From positions 1 to 64,000 of the forward strand of contig NZ_LSRE01000017.1 of the NCBI RefSeq assembly GCF_001575205.1: 64,000 nucleotides of DNA, given 5' to 3'. The translations under genes and the position numbers were made by a program. The notes under the pieces are model-generated. The model did no database searches. It was not told where the DNA came from and saw only the letters and a program-made list of their open reading frames with translations. Every line of letters starts with the position of its first letter. Position 1 is the stretch's first letter. This document shows, in pieces, positions 49,501 to 58,221 of the stretch. This DNA is from Tsukamurella pseudospumae (GTDB lineage: Bacteria > Actinomycetota > Actinomycetes > Mycobacteriales > Mycobacteriaceae).

Positions 49501-50136
49501 CGCGGTCGGATTCAGCGTCAGCTCGCCCGGCATCAGATAGAAGGCCACCAGCGTGGCGATCTGCACCGTGTTGCAGGCGACGGGGGCCCAGGCGCCGGGT
49601 TTGAACTGATCGCGCGTGTTGAGCATCGCGGTGAACAGGGCCGAGAGGCCGAAGAAGACGAGTTGCGGCAGGAACATGATCACGAGGGCCTGGGTAAGGC
49701 CCTCGTCGACCTTGGATCCGCCGACCAGGAGTCCGACCAGCACCGGGGACAGCGCCAACGACACGATCAGCGCGATGCCCAGAATGGTCAGGGAGAGGGT
49801 GAACAGCCGCTCGAAGAAGGCCTGGCCCCGGTCCCTGTCCTCCATCTCCGCGCGCACGAGCACCGGGATCACCAGCGCGGTGAGCACCTGGCCGAGCACC
49901 AGCTCGGAGACCTGCTGCGGCATCTGGTTGGCGATGCTGAACGCCGAGGCGACGGCCGGCCCCAGGATCGCCGCGAGAAGGATCGTGCGCAGGAAACCGG
50001 TCACCCGAGAGGTGAGCGTCGCGACGGCGACCGAGCCCGTGGACCGCAGCAGGCTCGCGGTGCCGCCACCGTCGCCCTTCCCGCCGGCGGCGGACGGGCT
50101 GCTCGGCGGGATGTGCCGGGGCTCGGCGCGGCTCAT
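46495..50136 (-). CDS. murJ: lipid II flippase MurJ fused to a pseudokinase and an extracytoplasmic domain
   Basis: This 1213-residue protein resembles Rv3910. The MurJ/MviN flippase with about 14-15 helices spans 35-540 (SVAVATLTSRVTGFLRTILLAAILG). A cytoplasmic linker follows, then a kinase-like domain at about 690-960 lacking the VAIK Lys (VALTFVDSE), HRD and DFG motifs, so it cannot phosphorylate. One membrane helix at about 1012-1034 leads to a C-terminal discoidin-like beta domain. In mycobacteria the pseudokinase recruits FhaA after PknB phosphorylation. The start overlaps the upstream gene by ATGA. Confidence 0.94.
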   Translation of the reverse strand: MSRAEPRHIPPSSPSAAGGKGDGGGTASLLRSTGSVAVATLTSRVTGFLRTILLAAILGPAVASAFSIANQMPQQVSELVLGQVLTALVIPVLVRAEMEDRDRGQAFFERLFTLSLTILGIALIVSLALSPVLVGLLVGGSKVDEGLTQALVIMFLPQLVFFGLSALFTAMLNTRDQFKPGAWAPVACNTVQIATLVAFYLMPGELTLNPTAMGQPKLLVLGIGSTLGVVLQALIQIPAMRRSGIKLRLRWGIDDRLKHFGSMGIAIVAYVFISLAGWYAVTPILSHASDGGPAINQYAWMVLQLPYGVIGVALLTAVMPRLSRNAAAGNRNAVLDDLSVATRITMVALIPIVAFLTVFGPSIGRALFNVGQFSQDDANFLGTAISFSAFVLIPYAMVLIHLRVFYAQERAWVPTGIVIVIVATQIGLSYLVPVLVDDEHRIVELVGTARGLAYTAGAIMGWYLLRRTLGPLHLTNVTRTLLQTTTVSVLVVVTIYAVMQLGVLKAIDRSGPAGAFVYLAIAGVLSMTLIYALLALWRVPDVLAILAPLRRIAGRFVPALRPSAPSEPEREAARAPDTREMRLDELEAYASLRREEITAQLPRIADDIGLPYAGQSHVPRRSRASAEQPTTGLRYRRRGAFAVTEDDSAGTSGHEAPGTGQMRLPSVQPGVPAPLDEADDAPRGPELIPGAVVAGGRYRLIEHYGGIRGLQFWQARDINLDRDVALTFVDSEQRAPAPERGAQISLRGEGPQSILSRTLRLGRVHSNGLARVLDVVRGSSGGIVVAEWIPSSSLADVAGTHPSAIGAAKAVRALAGAAEGAHRAGAALSIDHPDRVRISQDGHAFLAFPGTLADASKESDVRGLGAVLYALLLERWPLDDATGRTVTTGTGTVAGIRQADADANGSPVEPRDAKGDIPFEISAVATRTLEGGQGIRTAATVQQLLDQASVVDVKTDLLAPVREEAPREAPREAPRAVPSLDDRPTPAKRIQSKQSLLSRVGGGKKNVPLLVIAACAVALLVIIALTLLISNFIGGKDTQSGVGSLYTSSATAVQSAAPAPAPGVGAPVKGTAVSLVDLATSKDPATNLSNVLTGKTPAWKTDTYKAGPAFGNLKKGVGFLVTLDKAVSLTRGTITSPSQGSTVEVRTATKDSVKNLEETSLVWSGTLHKGANDFHVSSVAPRSRYVLVWITGLTKESGTEWYTTINQVEFQGS

Positions 50137-52616
50137 GTGTCCTTCGGTTCGGGGTGCTCGTGCGGATGCTGATTCGACGAGGTCGGTCGATGTGCAGCGT
50201 AGCTGTTCGCGATGAGCTTCTCGTGCTCGTCCGCGGTGGGGCGGTCCTCATCGGCGGGGTCCGGACGACCGCGGAACCGGCGCCACAGGCGCCGCCCGGC
50301 CAGCAGGACCAGCAGGATCCCGGCCGCGCAGGTGATCCAGAACAACGACTTGCCGTACGCATTGGAGTGCACCGAGATGGAGATCGGACTGCCCACCGGC
50401 ATGTCGCTGCTCGTGCGCAGCGACATCTGCACGGAGATCTGTCGCGAGTAGTCGACGGTGGTCGGGAGTTCGATCTGCCGGGTCCCGCGGGCGGGCAGCT
50501 CCTGCACCTCCGACGCGTCGATGGTGACGCCCTCGGGCGCGGACCAGTGGATCACCGTGCGGATCGGCAGCGGCAGGTCGTTCCGCGCGACGATGAGCAG
50601 CGGCGACTTGTCGGAGGCCAGTGTGTACGCCCCGCCCGGGCTCACGAACCGCACCGAGCTCAGCTGCGCGGCCATGGAGGCGCGCGCGGCCGTCAACCGG
50701 ATGGAGGCGTCACCGTCGACCGCGGGCCGCGACGGGGCCCACCGGAGCGCACGCACGGCGTCCTCGCGCAGTGGCGAGGTGTACACGAGTGGGGTGAGCG
50801 GTGTCTTGGGCAGCGGGAGGAGGGCCGCGCCGAGCTGATCGACCTGACGCACGTGGGCGGCGGCCGCGCCGACGATCGAGTCCGGGACCCGGGACGCGGC
50901 GGTCCCGGCCGGCTGCCGCAGCTGCCACGGATCGGCGCTGCGGGCCGGGTCGCGTCCGGCGGACTGCGCCGAGGCGACCACGTCGCGGAAGGTCCGCGGT
51001 CCCGCGAGACCGGCCTCGAACTGCGTCGACAGCGCGTCGAGCACCGCGCGGGCGTCGGCGGGGCCCGCGGCCCAGACCTGGGGCGGCATGATCAGGGCGG
51101 AACGGCCGGTGACCCGGGCGACCGGATCTTCGGTGGTGTTCGCCGCCCATCCGTTCGGCGGTGCGTAGCGCTGCGTCGGGTCCAGGGCCGCAGCCGCGAG
51201 GGCCCCCACCGCGGCCTGTCGCCGCATCGTCGCCGACTCCTCGGCCAGGGTGAAGGTCGACGCGGTCGGCACGGTCCCCGTCGGACCCGGCGCGACGCCG
51301 CGCTCGGCACCGTCGGGCAGCCCGCCCATCGCCGCCAGCGCGGCGGAGACGTTCGGGTCGAAGACGGCCGCGCCGATGCCCTGCCCCACCGCCACGATGC
51401 CCGACGGTGTCCCCCGGTTCCGGGCGGGAGCGCCCACCGCGGTCGCGGCGAGCACGGTGGCCGAGACGTCCGAGGCCCGGAGTTGCCGCGCACCGTCGGA
51501 CAGGAGCAGGCCGGAGGTCGGGATCGCGACGCCCCGGACGGACTGCACACCGAGGATGGAGTCGATGACGTCCGAGGGCGTGTCCAGGGCCGCGCGCTGC
51601 AGCGAGGGCTCGGCGGAGCGGCCCAGCGCCTCGAGGTCGACCTGGCCGAAGGGCAGCGCCACCACGCAGGAATCGGCCGCGACGCGCTTGAGCCGGTCGA
51701 GCCATGCGCTCGCCCGGTCGCTGCCGGTGCCGGCCGTGGTCGGTCCGCGCGGGTCCGCGGGATTGCGGGAGACGCGGTACGGGCCGGTCATGGCCTGCAC
51801 GGTCACCAGCAGGTCGGGGTCGATCGCGAGGCACGCGGCGGCGCGCAGTGCGGTGTGCCGCGGGTCGGGGCCGCGGGTGGCCTCCTCGTACGCGGTGAGC
51901 AGGCCGTCGAGCCGGCCGCCCGGCGCGAGGGAACCGGCGAGCGCGTCGTCGACGAGGCGCACCGCGGAGTCGCCGCCGCCGGGGATGCCGCCCGCGAGCT
52001 TCGGGTTGTCGGCCAGCGGCCACAGGAGCGTGACCTGTGAGGGCGAGGTCGTCACGGGCCGCTCGACGGTGCCCGGCGTGTCGGTGCCGCCGTCGGGCAG
52101 GGCGTACACGGGCAGTAGCGTCCGAGAGTCGTCGAGCCGGGCGACGCCGCCGTACGCGGGCTTGCCGTTGAGATTGAGCAGGATCGGGTACACGCCCGGC
52201 CGGTCGATGCCGAGCGTCGGGCCGCGCGTCGTGGTGGTCGGGCGCACCGGGATGCTCACGCTGAAGCTGGTCTTCTCCCCCGGCTTGAGCACCTTCGACA
52301 CGGGTTCGAAGCGGCCCAGCGTGTCGTAGGCGTTGTTGTCGGCGACCAGGTCGGAGCGCACCTGCGCCGAGGTCGAGACCGCGGGCGCGCGCTGGACCCG
52401 CAGGTCGAGGTCGCTCACGTCCCGGTCGCCGAAGTTGGTGACGCTGCCGCGCACCACGACCTCGTTCGGGGAGCTCTCGGTGACCCGCGAGGTGATCTCG
52501 TCGACGGTGATCCGCACGAACTGCGCGTCCGGGAGACCGGCCCCGCTGAGGGCGGGCGTACCGGTCAGGGCGACCAGGAGCGTCAGCACGCACAGGAGGC
52601 GGGCCGACCGGATCAC
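50133..52616 (-). CDS. DUF6049 secreted/membrane-anchored protein (Rv3909 type)
   Basis: This 827-residue protein has an N-terminal signal ([18 protein letters not shown]), a large extracytoplasmic part with a CARDB-like beta domain near 35-150 ([22 protein letters not shown]), and a C-terminal membrane helix ([21 protein letters not shown]) with a basic tail. It is the constant neighbour of murJ in Mycobacteriales; its function is unknown, presumably envelope-related. GTG 52616 overlaps the NUDIX stop and its own stop overlaps murJ. Confidence 0.85.
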   Translation of the reverse strand: MIRSARLLCVLTLLVALTGTPALSGAGLPDAQFVRITVDEITSRVTESSPNEVVVRGSVTNFGDRDVSDLDLRVQRAPAVSTSAQVRSDLVADNNAYDTLGRFEPVSKVLKPGEKTSFSVSIPVRPTTTTRGPTLGIDRPGVYPILLNLNGKPAYGGVARLDDSRTLLPVYALPDGGTDTPGTVERPVTTSPSQVTLLWPLADNPKLAGGIPGGGDSAVRLVDDALAGSLAPGGRLDGLLTAYEEATRGPDPRHTALRAAACLAIDPDLLVTVQAMTGPYRVSRNPADPRGPTTAGTGSDRASAWLDRLKRVAADSCVVALPFGQVDLEALGRSAEPSLQRAALDTPSDVIDSILGVQSVRGVAIPTSGLLLSDGARQLRASDVSATVLAATAVGAPARNRGTPSGIVAVGQGIGAAVFDPNVSAALAAMGGLPDGAERGVAPGPTGTVPTASTFTLAEESATMRRQAAVGALAAAALDPTQRYAPPNGWAANTTEDPVARVTGRSALIMPPQVWAAGPADARAVLDALSTQFEAGLAGPRTFRDVVASAQSAGRDPARSADPWQLRQPAGTAASRVPDSIVGAAAAHVRQVDQLGAALLPLPKTPLTPLVYTSPLREDAVRALRWAPSRPAVDGDASIRLTAARASMAAQLSSVRFVSPGGAYTLASDKSPLLIVARNDLPLPIRTVIHWSAPEGVTIDASEVQELPARGTRQIELPTTVDYSRQISVQMSLRTSSDMPVGSPISISVHSNAYGKSLFWITCAAGILLVLLAGRRLWRRFRGRPDPADEDRPTADEHEKLIANSYAAHRPTSSNQHPHEHPEPKDT

Positions 52617-53521
52617 GTCTGACCGCTCCCGCCGCTCCCGCCACTGCGCCGGCCCCGCGAGCGCCGCCCGCCGCGCCGCCGACGCGGCTTCGGCGGGTCG
52701 TTGCGGACCGCGTTGCGTTCGGCCGCCGCCTTCTCATAGGCCGACGGTTCGCTGCGGGGCTCGGCGGCGACGCGGGCCGCGAGCTCCGACGGATCGGCCG
52801 TGAGGTCCTCGATCACGGTGCGCGCCGTGGCGACGAGCTTGCGCTCGTCGGAGTAGGTGAGCCGGGTCGCGAGCTCGGCGAGCGGCACCCACGCCACCTC
52901 CGAGACCTCGTAGTCCTCGGCCGAGAGGTCGCCGCTCTGCCAGGACAGCAGGAAGTGGTGCACCGTCTTGTGCACGCGGCGCCCCTCGACGGCGAACCAG
53001 TAGTCGATCTTCCCGATCGGCGCGAGGACGGAGCCGGTCAGTCCCGTCTCCTCCGCGATCTCCCGGATCGCGGTGAGCTCGGCGGTCTCGCCCGTCTCGA
53101 TGTGGCCCTTGGGCAGCGACCACAGGGTGCGGCCGCGGCGGTCCACGCGCCCGATGAGTGCGGCCCGGAGCTCGTCGTCACCGTCGAACCCCGCGACCAC
53201 GAGGCCGCCGGCGGAGGTCTCGCGGACCGTGCGGATGCGCGGGTCGGGGCGGCCCCGTCCCGGTGCCGGACGCTTCGACGTGGGCGTCGGTCCACCCTGC
53301 TTGCGGGTGGGCTTGGCCGGCCGTACCTGGTCCGACGGTGCCGCGTCCGGCTCCGGTGCGACCTTCTGGTCGGCGACGGCCGCCAACTGCGCCCGGCCCC
53401 GCCCACGGCCACCGCGCCGCCGTCTCCGCCGGGGCCGGGGGGCGGCCCCTCCCGCGGAGTCGCCGACGGAGCCCTGGCGCTGGGGGCGCCCGGGGCTGTC
53501 GGCGGATTCGGCGGAGGTCAC
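52613..53521 (-). CDS. NUDIX hydrolase (MutT4 type)
   Basis: This 302-residue protein has a Nudix domain at about 105-240 with the box [23 protein letters not shown], which matches Gx5Ex7REUxEExGU. The N-terminal 95 residues and the C-terminus are basic, disordered and Arg/Pro-rich. The context (first gene of NUDIX - DUF6049 - murJ) matches Rv3908. TAGCAT ends 6 bases before GTG 53521, suggesting leaderless transcription of the whole operon. The nucleotide substrate is unknown. Confidence 0.9.
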   Translation of the reverse strand: MTSAESADSPGRPQRQGSVGDSAGGAAPRPRRRRRRGGRGRGRAQLAAVADQKVAPEPDAAPSDQVRPAKPTRKQGGPTPTSKRPAPGRGRPDPRIRTVRETSAGGLVVAGFDGDDELRAALIGRVDRRGRTLWSLPKGHIETGETAELTAIREIAEETGLTGSVLAPIGKIDYWFAVEGRRVHKTVHHFLLSWQSGDLSAEDYEVSEVAWVPLAELATRLTYSDERKLVATARTVIEDLTADPSELAARVAAEPRSEPSAYEKAAAERNAVRNDPPKPRRRRGGRRSRGRRSGGSGGSGQT

Positions 53522-53595
53522 CCCCCGATGCTACTGGCCGGTCGGTCCCGGATACGCCACCGTCGCGTTTTCGACCGGCAGTAGACTGGCGTGTC

Positions 53596-55056
53596 GTGAC
53601 CGAGACCCCTGAGCAGGCGCGCGCGGAGCGGCGTACCCGACTGTTGGCGGCCGCGCACATCTCGCTGCGCGAATTGTCCGACGTGCTGGTGCCGCTGGGC
53701 ACCCGGTTCGCCGACGCGGGTCACGAGCTGTACCTCGTGGGCGGCTCGGTCCGCGACGCGCTGCTGGGCCGGCTGACCAGCGATCTCGACTTCACCACGG
53801 ACGCCCGCCCGGAGCAGGTCCAGGACCTGCTGCGCGGCTGGGCCGACGCGATGTGGGACACCGGGATCGAGTTCGGCACCGTCAGCGCCGCCTTCCACGA
53901 CCAGCAGATCGAGATCACCACCTACCGCGCCGAGGCCTACGACCGGGTGACCCGCAACCCCGTGGTCCGGTTCGGCGAGAACCTGCACGACGATCTGGTG
54001 CGCCGGGACTTCACGATCAACGCGATGGCCGTGCGCGTCGGCCGCGGCGGCGCCGAGGACTTCCACGACCCGCTGAACGGCCTCGACGCGCTGCTCGCGG
54101 GCCTGATCGACACGCCGGCCACCCCGGAGGAGTCCTTCTCCGACGATCCCCTGCGGATGCTCCGCGCGGCGCGGTTCGTCTCCCAGCTGGGGTTCGCCGT
54201 CGCGCCGCGCGTGCTGGCCGCGATGACCGACATGGCGCCGGAGATCGACCGGATCACCGCCGAGCGGGTCCGGGCGGAGCTGGACAAGCTGATCCTGGGC
54301 GAACACCCCGTCGACGGCATCGTGCTGCTGGTGGACGCCGGGCTCGCGCAGCGCGTGATCCCCGAGATCCCCGGCATGAAGCTGGCGATCGACGAGCACC
54401 ACCAGCACAAGGACGTCTTCTGGCACTCGATGACGGTGCTGCAGCAGGCCATCGACCTCGAGGAGTCGGATCCCGACCTGATCCTGCGCTGGGCCGCCCT
54501 GCTGCACGACATCGGCAAGCCCGACACCCGCCGCCACGAGCCGAACGGCGGTGTCTCGTTCCACCACCACGAGGTGGTCGGCGCCAAGATGGTGCGAAAG
54601 CGGATGCGGGCGCTGGCCTATCCCAAGGCCGTCACCGAGGACGTCGCGCAGCTCGTGTTCCTGCACCTGCGCTTCCACGGTTACGGCGACGGGCAGTGGA
54701 CCGACTCGGCGGTGCGGCGCTACGTCACCGACGCCGGCCCGCTGCTCCCCCGCCTGCACAAGCTGGTCCGCGCCGACTGCACCACTCGCAACAAGCGGCG
54801 CGCCGCGCGGCTGCAGGCCACCTACGACGGGCTCGAGCGTCGCATCGAGGACCTCGCCGCGCGGGAGGACCTCGCGCGGGTGCGGCCGGACCTCGACGGC
54901 AACGCGATCATGGAGTTGCTCGGCCTGTCGCCCGGCCCGGAGGTCGGCGCGGCGTGGAAGTTCCTCAAGGAGCTGCGTCTCGACCGCGGCCCGCTCGACC
55001 GCGACGAGGCCGAGGCCGAGCTGACGAAGTGGTGGGCGGAGCGGCAGGGCCCCTAG
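53596..55056 (+). CDS. cca: CCA tRNA nucleotidyltransferase
   Basis: This enzyme adds or repairs the 3' CCA end of tRNAs, needed here because the intact tRNA-Ala does not encode CCA. It is 486 residues. The class II nucleotidyltransferase motif LVGGSVRDALLGRLTSDLDFTT is at about 46-67, RRDFTINAMAV follows, and an HD domain (HDIGKPDTRRHEP) sits in the C-terminal half. GTG 53596 lies 8 bases after TAGACT. It diverges from the NUDIX gene; named pcnA in M. tuberculosis. Confidence 0.95.
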   Translation: MTETPEQARAERRTRLLAAAHISLRELSDVLVPLGTRFADAGHELYLVGGSVRDALLGRLTSDLDFTTDARPEQVQDLLRGWADAMWDTGIEFGTVSAAFHDQQIEITTYRAEAYDRVTRNPVVRFGENLHDDLVRRDFTINAMAVRVGRGGAEDFHDPLNGLDALLAGLIDTPATPEESFSDDPLRMLRAARFVSQLGFAVAPRVLAAMTDMAPEIDRITAERVRAELDKLILGEHPVDGIVLLVDAGLAQRVIPEIPGMKLAIDEHHQHKDVFWHSMTVLQQAIDLEESDPDLILRWAALLHDIGKPDTRRHEPNGGVSFHHHEVVGAKMVRKRMRALAYPKAVTEDVAQLVFLHLRFHGYGDGQWTDSAVRRYVTDAGPLLPRLHKLVRADCTTRNKRRAARLQATYDGLERRIEDLAAREDLARVRPDLDGNAIMELLGLSPGPEVGAAWKFLKELRLDRGPLDRDEAEAELTKWWAERQGP

Positions 55057-55553
55057 CGGGGTTCCGTGTACGGCGTGCGCGGTCCGGGGATCGCGGCGAT
55101 CCGCTTGTCGAGGTCGCTCGGGAGCTTGCCGAGCGCCGCCCAGCCGCGCGGTTCGGGGTTCTCGACGCTGGCCTCGAGGACCGTGCCGTCGGCGGCGCGC
55201 ACGGTGGCCGCGACGATCCAGCCGTCGTAGATCACGGCCTTCCGGTCGTAGTTCGGGCGGTTGCGGAGCACGTGCTCGGCGATGGCACGCAGGTCGGCGA
55301 CGTCCGCGGGCTTGCCGCGCAGCTCGACGAGGCCGCCCTCCGAGGACACCGCCTTGGTGATGATGCGTCCGTCGGCGTACACGGTGGTCCGCGGCGGCGT
55401 CTGCCTGGCGAGGGTGAGGAAGACGTGGGTGCGAACGTCGACGACCACGGTGTTCCCGGGCGTCTGCGCCGGCGTGGGAGCGGCCGTGGCCGGACCGGCT
55501 ACCGACACGGCGAGTCCGATCACGAGCGCGGCGGTCCCGAGTGTGTACCTCAT
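55053..55553 (-). CDS. secreted hypothetical protein
   Basis: This 166-residue protein has a clear signal peptide (MRYTLGTAALVIGLAVSVAGPATAA) and a mature part with alternating beta/helix pattern (TVVVDVRTHVFLTLA, GLVELRGKPADVADLRAIAEHVL). No family recognised. ATG 55553 follows TACGCT with 6 bases between, suggesting a leaderless message. Its stop overlaps the cca stop by 4 bases, tail to tail. Confidence 0.75.
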   Translation of the reverse strand: MRYTLGTAALVIGLAVSVAGPATAAPTPAQTPGNTVVVDVRTHVFLTLARQTPPRTTVYADGRIITKAVSSEGGLVELRGKPADVADLRAIAEHVLRNRPNYDRKAVIYDGWIVAATVRAADGTVLEASVENPEPRGWAALGKLPSDLDKRIAAIPGPRTPYTEPR

Positions 55554-55625
55554 GGCGTCAGCGTAGCCCGGATCGCACGACATCGAATATCGAATCGTTG
55601 TTGATACACGATGGAGTCGGACGCG

Positions 55626-56147
55626 CTACCGAGCGAGCGGGGTGGCCCCGTCGACGGTGCCGTCCCCGTCGGTGTCGAACAGCAGGACGTCCGGCGCACC
55701 GTCGTTGTCCGTGTCGACCACGGCCTGCCGGGGCGGTTGCCCGGCCTCGGCGGGGACCGGCGTGACCGGTGGATTCGTCTCCTGCTCACCGACGCGCCCC
55801 ACGCCCGGGATCGGGCAGGTCGACGGTGCCCGCGGCGCCGTCCCGATGGTGCCGGTCCCCGCGGGTGGTGCCGGCGCCGCAGATGTCGTCGGTGCCTCGG
55901 CGGGAGCCGGCTGCGACCACGTGCCGGATCCGTCGTCGCGGTAGCGGGTCTCGCGGACGCCGTCGTCATCGAGGTCGAGCGCGGCGACATCGGCCCGGCC
56001 GTCCCCGTCGAGGTCGATCATCGCGTCGTCGACGCGACCGTCGCCGTCGAAGTCGAGCCGGACCGCGCCCTGCGTGCCGGGTGAGGTCCAGCGGGTGGCG
56101 TTCCCGTCACCGTCGCCGAACCAGTACTCGATCGAAAAGTCCCCCAT
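55626..56147 (-). CDS. DxDGDG-repeat protein, possible calcium binder
   Basis: This 173-residue protein has repeated acidic loops: DFDGDGRVDDAMIDLDGDGRAD and DLDDDGVRETRYRDDGSG near the N-terminus, and DTDNDGAPDVLLFDTDGDGTVDG at the C-terminus. A Pro/Ala linker with one Cys separates them. Such DxDxDG loops bind calcium in dockerins and thrombospondin-3 repeats. No signal peptide is seen. The ATG comes one base after the MFS stop (TGATATG) and there is no RBS, so it is probably made by reinitiation. Confidence 0.7.
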   Translation of the reverse strand: MGDFSIEYWFGDGDGNATRWTSPGTQGAVRLDFDGDGRVDDAMIDLDGDGRADVAALDLDDDGVRETRYRDDGSGTWSQPAPAEAPTTSAAPAPPAGTGTIGTAPRAPSTCPIPGVGRVGEQETNPPVTPVPAEAGQPPRQAVVDTDNDGAPDVLLFDTDGDGTVDGATPLAR

Positions 56148-56148
56148 A

Positions 56149-57474
56149 TCAATTGGACGCGCGAGCGGCCTCGGCGGTTCCCGTGCGGCGGTAGAGCAGG
56201 ACCACGACGATCACGGCGACGGCGTAGAGGACCGCACCGGCGGCGGCGAGCGGCCGGGAGGCACCGTCGAACGGGACGACGGCGGCGGCGAACGCGACCG
56301 CGCCCACGAAGGTCACGTTGAAGAGGGCGTCCTGGAAGGCGAAGACCTGCCCGCGGCGCTCGTCGGGAACGTCGAGCTGCATGGCCGCGTCGCCGGACAG
56401 TTTGACGACCTGACCCGCGAGCCCGAGCACGGCGGCGGCGAGCACCAGGACGACGAAGTTCAGCGACAGCACCGTCAGCTGGGTGAGGCACGCGGCGATC
56501 AGCGCCCCGACCACGGTGTTCCGCCGGCCCCACCGGGCCACGGAGAAGGGGGTCAGCACCGCGGCGACGAACATGCCCACCGCCGTGGCGCCGGCGACGG
56601 ACCCGAAGCCGGCCAGCCCCAGTGTGCCGTCGGCGAAGCGGTGCCGGGTCAGGAGGAGCAGCATCAGGGTGTTGAAGCCGAACACCACGCGGTGCGCGCC
56701 GATGCCGCTGAGGGCCGCCGTCACCGACGGTGCCCGCCAGGCCGCTCGGGCGCCGTGGGCGAGGCCGGCGGCGACGTCTCGGAGGGCGGTCGGCGACCGC
56801 TCGGCGGCGGGGATGTCGTGATCGGGCCCGAGGACGCCCCGGGGGAACCGAGTGGAGAGGATCGCCCCGAGCACGGTGACCAGTGCCGCGCAGGCGAGGA
56901 CTCCGCCGCTCCCGGCGTCGTCGGACCCGAACAGGGCGCGCAGGCCGACTGCCGTGCTCGCGCCGAGGGCGGTGGCGCCCGCGCCCAGGGTGGTGGTCAC
57001 GGAGTTCATGGCGACGAGCTGCGGTCGGTCGACGACGTGCGGCAGTGCCGCCGAGAGGCCGGACGCCACGAACCGCCCGGCGCCGCCCACTGCGAGCGCG
57101 ACGATGAAGATGGCGGTCTCCCCCGCCCCGGACGCCAGCACCGCCGCGCACGCGACGATGAGCAGCGCCCGCACGAGGTTCGCGACGATGAACACGCGCC
57201 GCCGGTCCCAGCGGTCGAGGAGTGCGCCGGCGAACGGTCCGATGGCGGAGTACGGCAGCAGCAGAACGGCGAGGCCGGCCGCGATGTCGGCGGGCGAGGC
57301 GTTGCGCTGCGGATTGAAGACGATGGCGGTACCGAGCGCGGCTTGGAACAGGCCCTCCGCGTACTGGCTCAGGAGGCGCACGCCGAGGAGTCGCAGCAGG
57401 TCGGGCAGGTCGCGGAAGGTCCGCCACGCTGGTTTCGGCGCGGCCGCTGGGGCGTCCGGGCCGCTGGTGGTCAC
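56149..57474 (-). CDS. MFS transporter
   Basis: This 441-residue protein has about 12 membrane helices. The loop-2 signature GPFAGALLDRWDRRRVFIVANLVRA is typical of the drug-efflux-like group. The neighbour pair MFS - yqgE is the same as Rv0037c-Rv0038 in M. tuberculosis. TAGGCT ends 7 bases before GTG 57474, suggesting leaderless transcription. The substrate is unknown. Confidence 0.9.
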   Translation of the reverse strand: MTTSGPDAPAAAPKPAWRTFRDLPDLLRLLGVRLLSQYAEGLFQAALGTAIVFNPQRNASPADIAAGLAVLLLPYSAIGPFAGALLDRWDRRRVFIVANLVRALLIVACAAVLASGAGETAIFIVALAVGGAGRFVASGLSAALPHVVDRPQLVAMNSVTTTLGAGATALGASTAVGLRALFGSDDAGSGGVLACAALVTVLGAILSTRFPRGVLGPDHDIPAAERSPTALRDVAAGLAHGARAAWRAPSVTAALSGIGAHRVVFGFNTLMLLLLTRHRFADGTLGLAGFGSVAGATAVGMFVAAVLTPFSVARWGRRNTVVGALIAACLTQLTVLSLNFVVLVLAAAVLGLAGQVVKLSGDAAMQLDVPDERRGQVFAFQDALFNVTFVGAVAFAAAVVPFDGASRPLAAAGAVLYAVAVIVVVLLYRRTGTAEAARASN

Positions 57475-57548
57475 GGACTACAGCCTATCGAGGTGGAGCC
57501 TTCCCCGTCGGCGGACCCCGTCGCTCGTCCGCGTGCCATGATGGGGGT

Positions 57549-58178
57549 GTGGGTCCCGATCGTTCGAATGAATCCGCTCCCCGGGACGCGTCCTCCGGTG
57601 AACCGGCCGGCGCGGGTTTCGACGTGTCGTCCGGCACGCTCCTGGTGGCCTCGCCGGAGCTGATCGAGCCCACCTTCTCCCGCACCGTGGTGTACCTCAT
57701 CGAGCACAACGAGTCGGGCAGCCTGGGCGTGGTCCTCAACCGCCCGAGCGAGTCCGCGGTGCACGGCGTCCTTCCCCAGTGGCACGACCTCGCGGCCAAG
57801 CCGAAGGCCGTCTTCGTCGGTGGTCCCGTCAATCAGTCGGCGGCCCTGTGCCTGGGTGTGGCGAAGGCGGGCGTCGACGTCAGCGGTATCCGCGGCCTGC
57901 AGCCGGTGTCCGGCCGCGTCGTGCTGGTGGATCTGGACTCGGACGTCGAGATGATGGACGAGCTGCTCGACGGTGTGCGCGTGTTCGCCGGCTACAGCGG
58001 CTGGGGCATGGGTCAGCTCGACGACGAGCTCGAGCGCGACGACTGGATCCCCTGCGGTTCGCTGCACACCGACGTGCTGGTGCCCGCGCGGGTTGATCTG
58101 TGGGGCAAGGTCCTGCGCCGCCAGGGCTTCCCCACCTCGCTGCTGGCGACGCATCCGGTGGACGTCTCCGTCAACTAG
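57549..58178 (+). CDS. YqgE/AlgH family protein
   Basis: This 209-residue UPF0301 protein has the core GTLLVASPELIEPTFSRTVVYLIEHNESGSLGVVLNRPSE and GYSGWGMGQLDDELERDDWIP. It is soluble with uncertain biochemical role. GTG 57549 has CATGAT six bases upstream. An iron-box promoter for the next gene begins 6 bp after the stop. Confidence 0.93.
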   Translation: MGPDRSNESAPRDASSGEPAGAGFDVSSGTLLVASPELIEPTFSRTVVYLIEHNESGSLGVVLNRPSESAVHGVLPQWHDLAAKPKAVFVGGPVNQSAALCLGVAKAGVDVSGIRGLQPVSGRVVLVDLDSDVEMMDELLDGVRVFAGYSGWGMGQLDDELERDDWIPCGSLHTDVLVPARVDLWGKVLRRQGFPTSLLATHPVDVSVN

Positions 58179-58183
58179 AAGAC

Positions 58184-58202
58184 TTAGGTTAGTCTTACCT
58201 TC
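58184..58202. promoter_or_regulatory. IdeR/DtxR iron box
   Basis: TTAGGTTAGTCTTACCTTC matches the iron-repressor consensus TTAGGTTAGGCTAACCTAA at 15 of 19 positions, with the left arm perfect. It lies 20-38 bp upstream of the lipoprotein ATG, over the likely promoter, so the pair should be expressed under iron starvation. Confidence 0.85.
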
Positions 58203-58221
58203 CTGACACTCAGGAGGGTTC

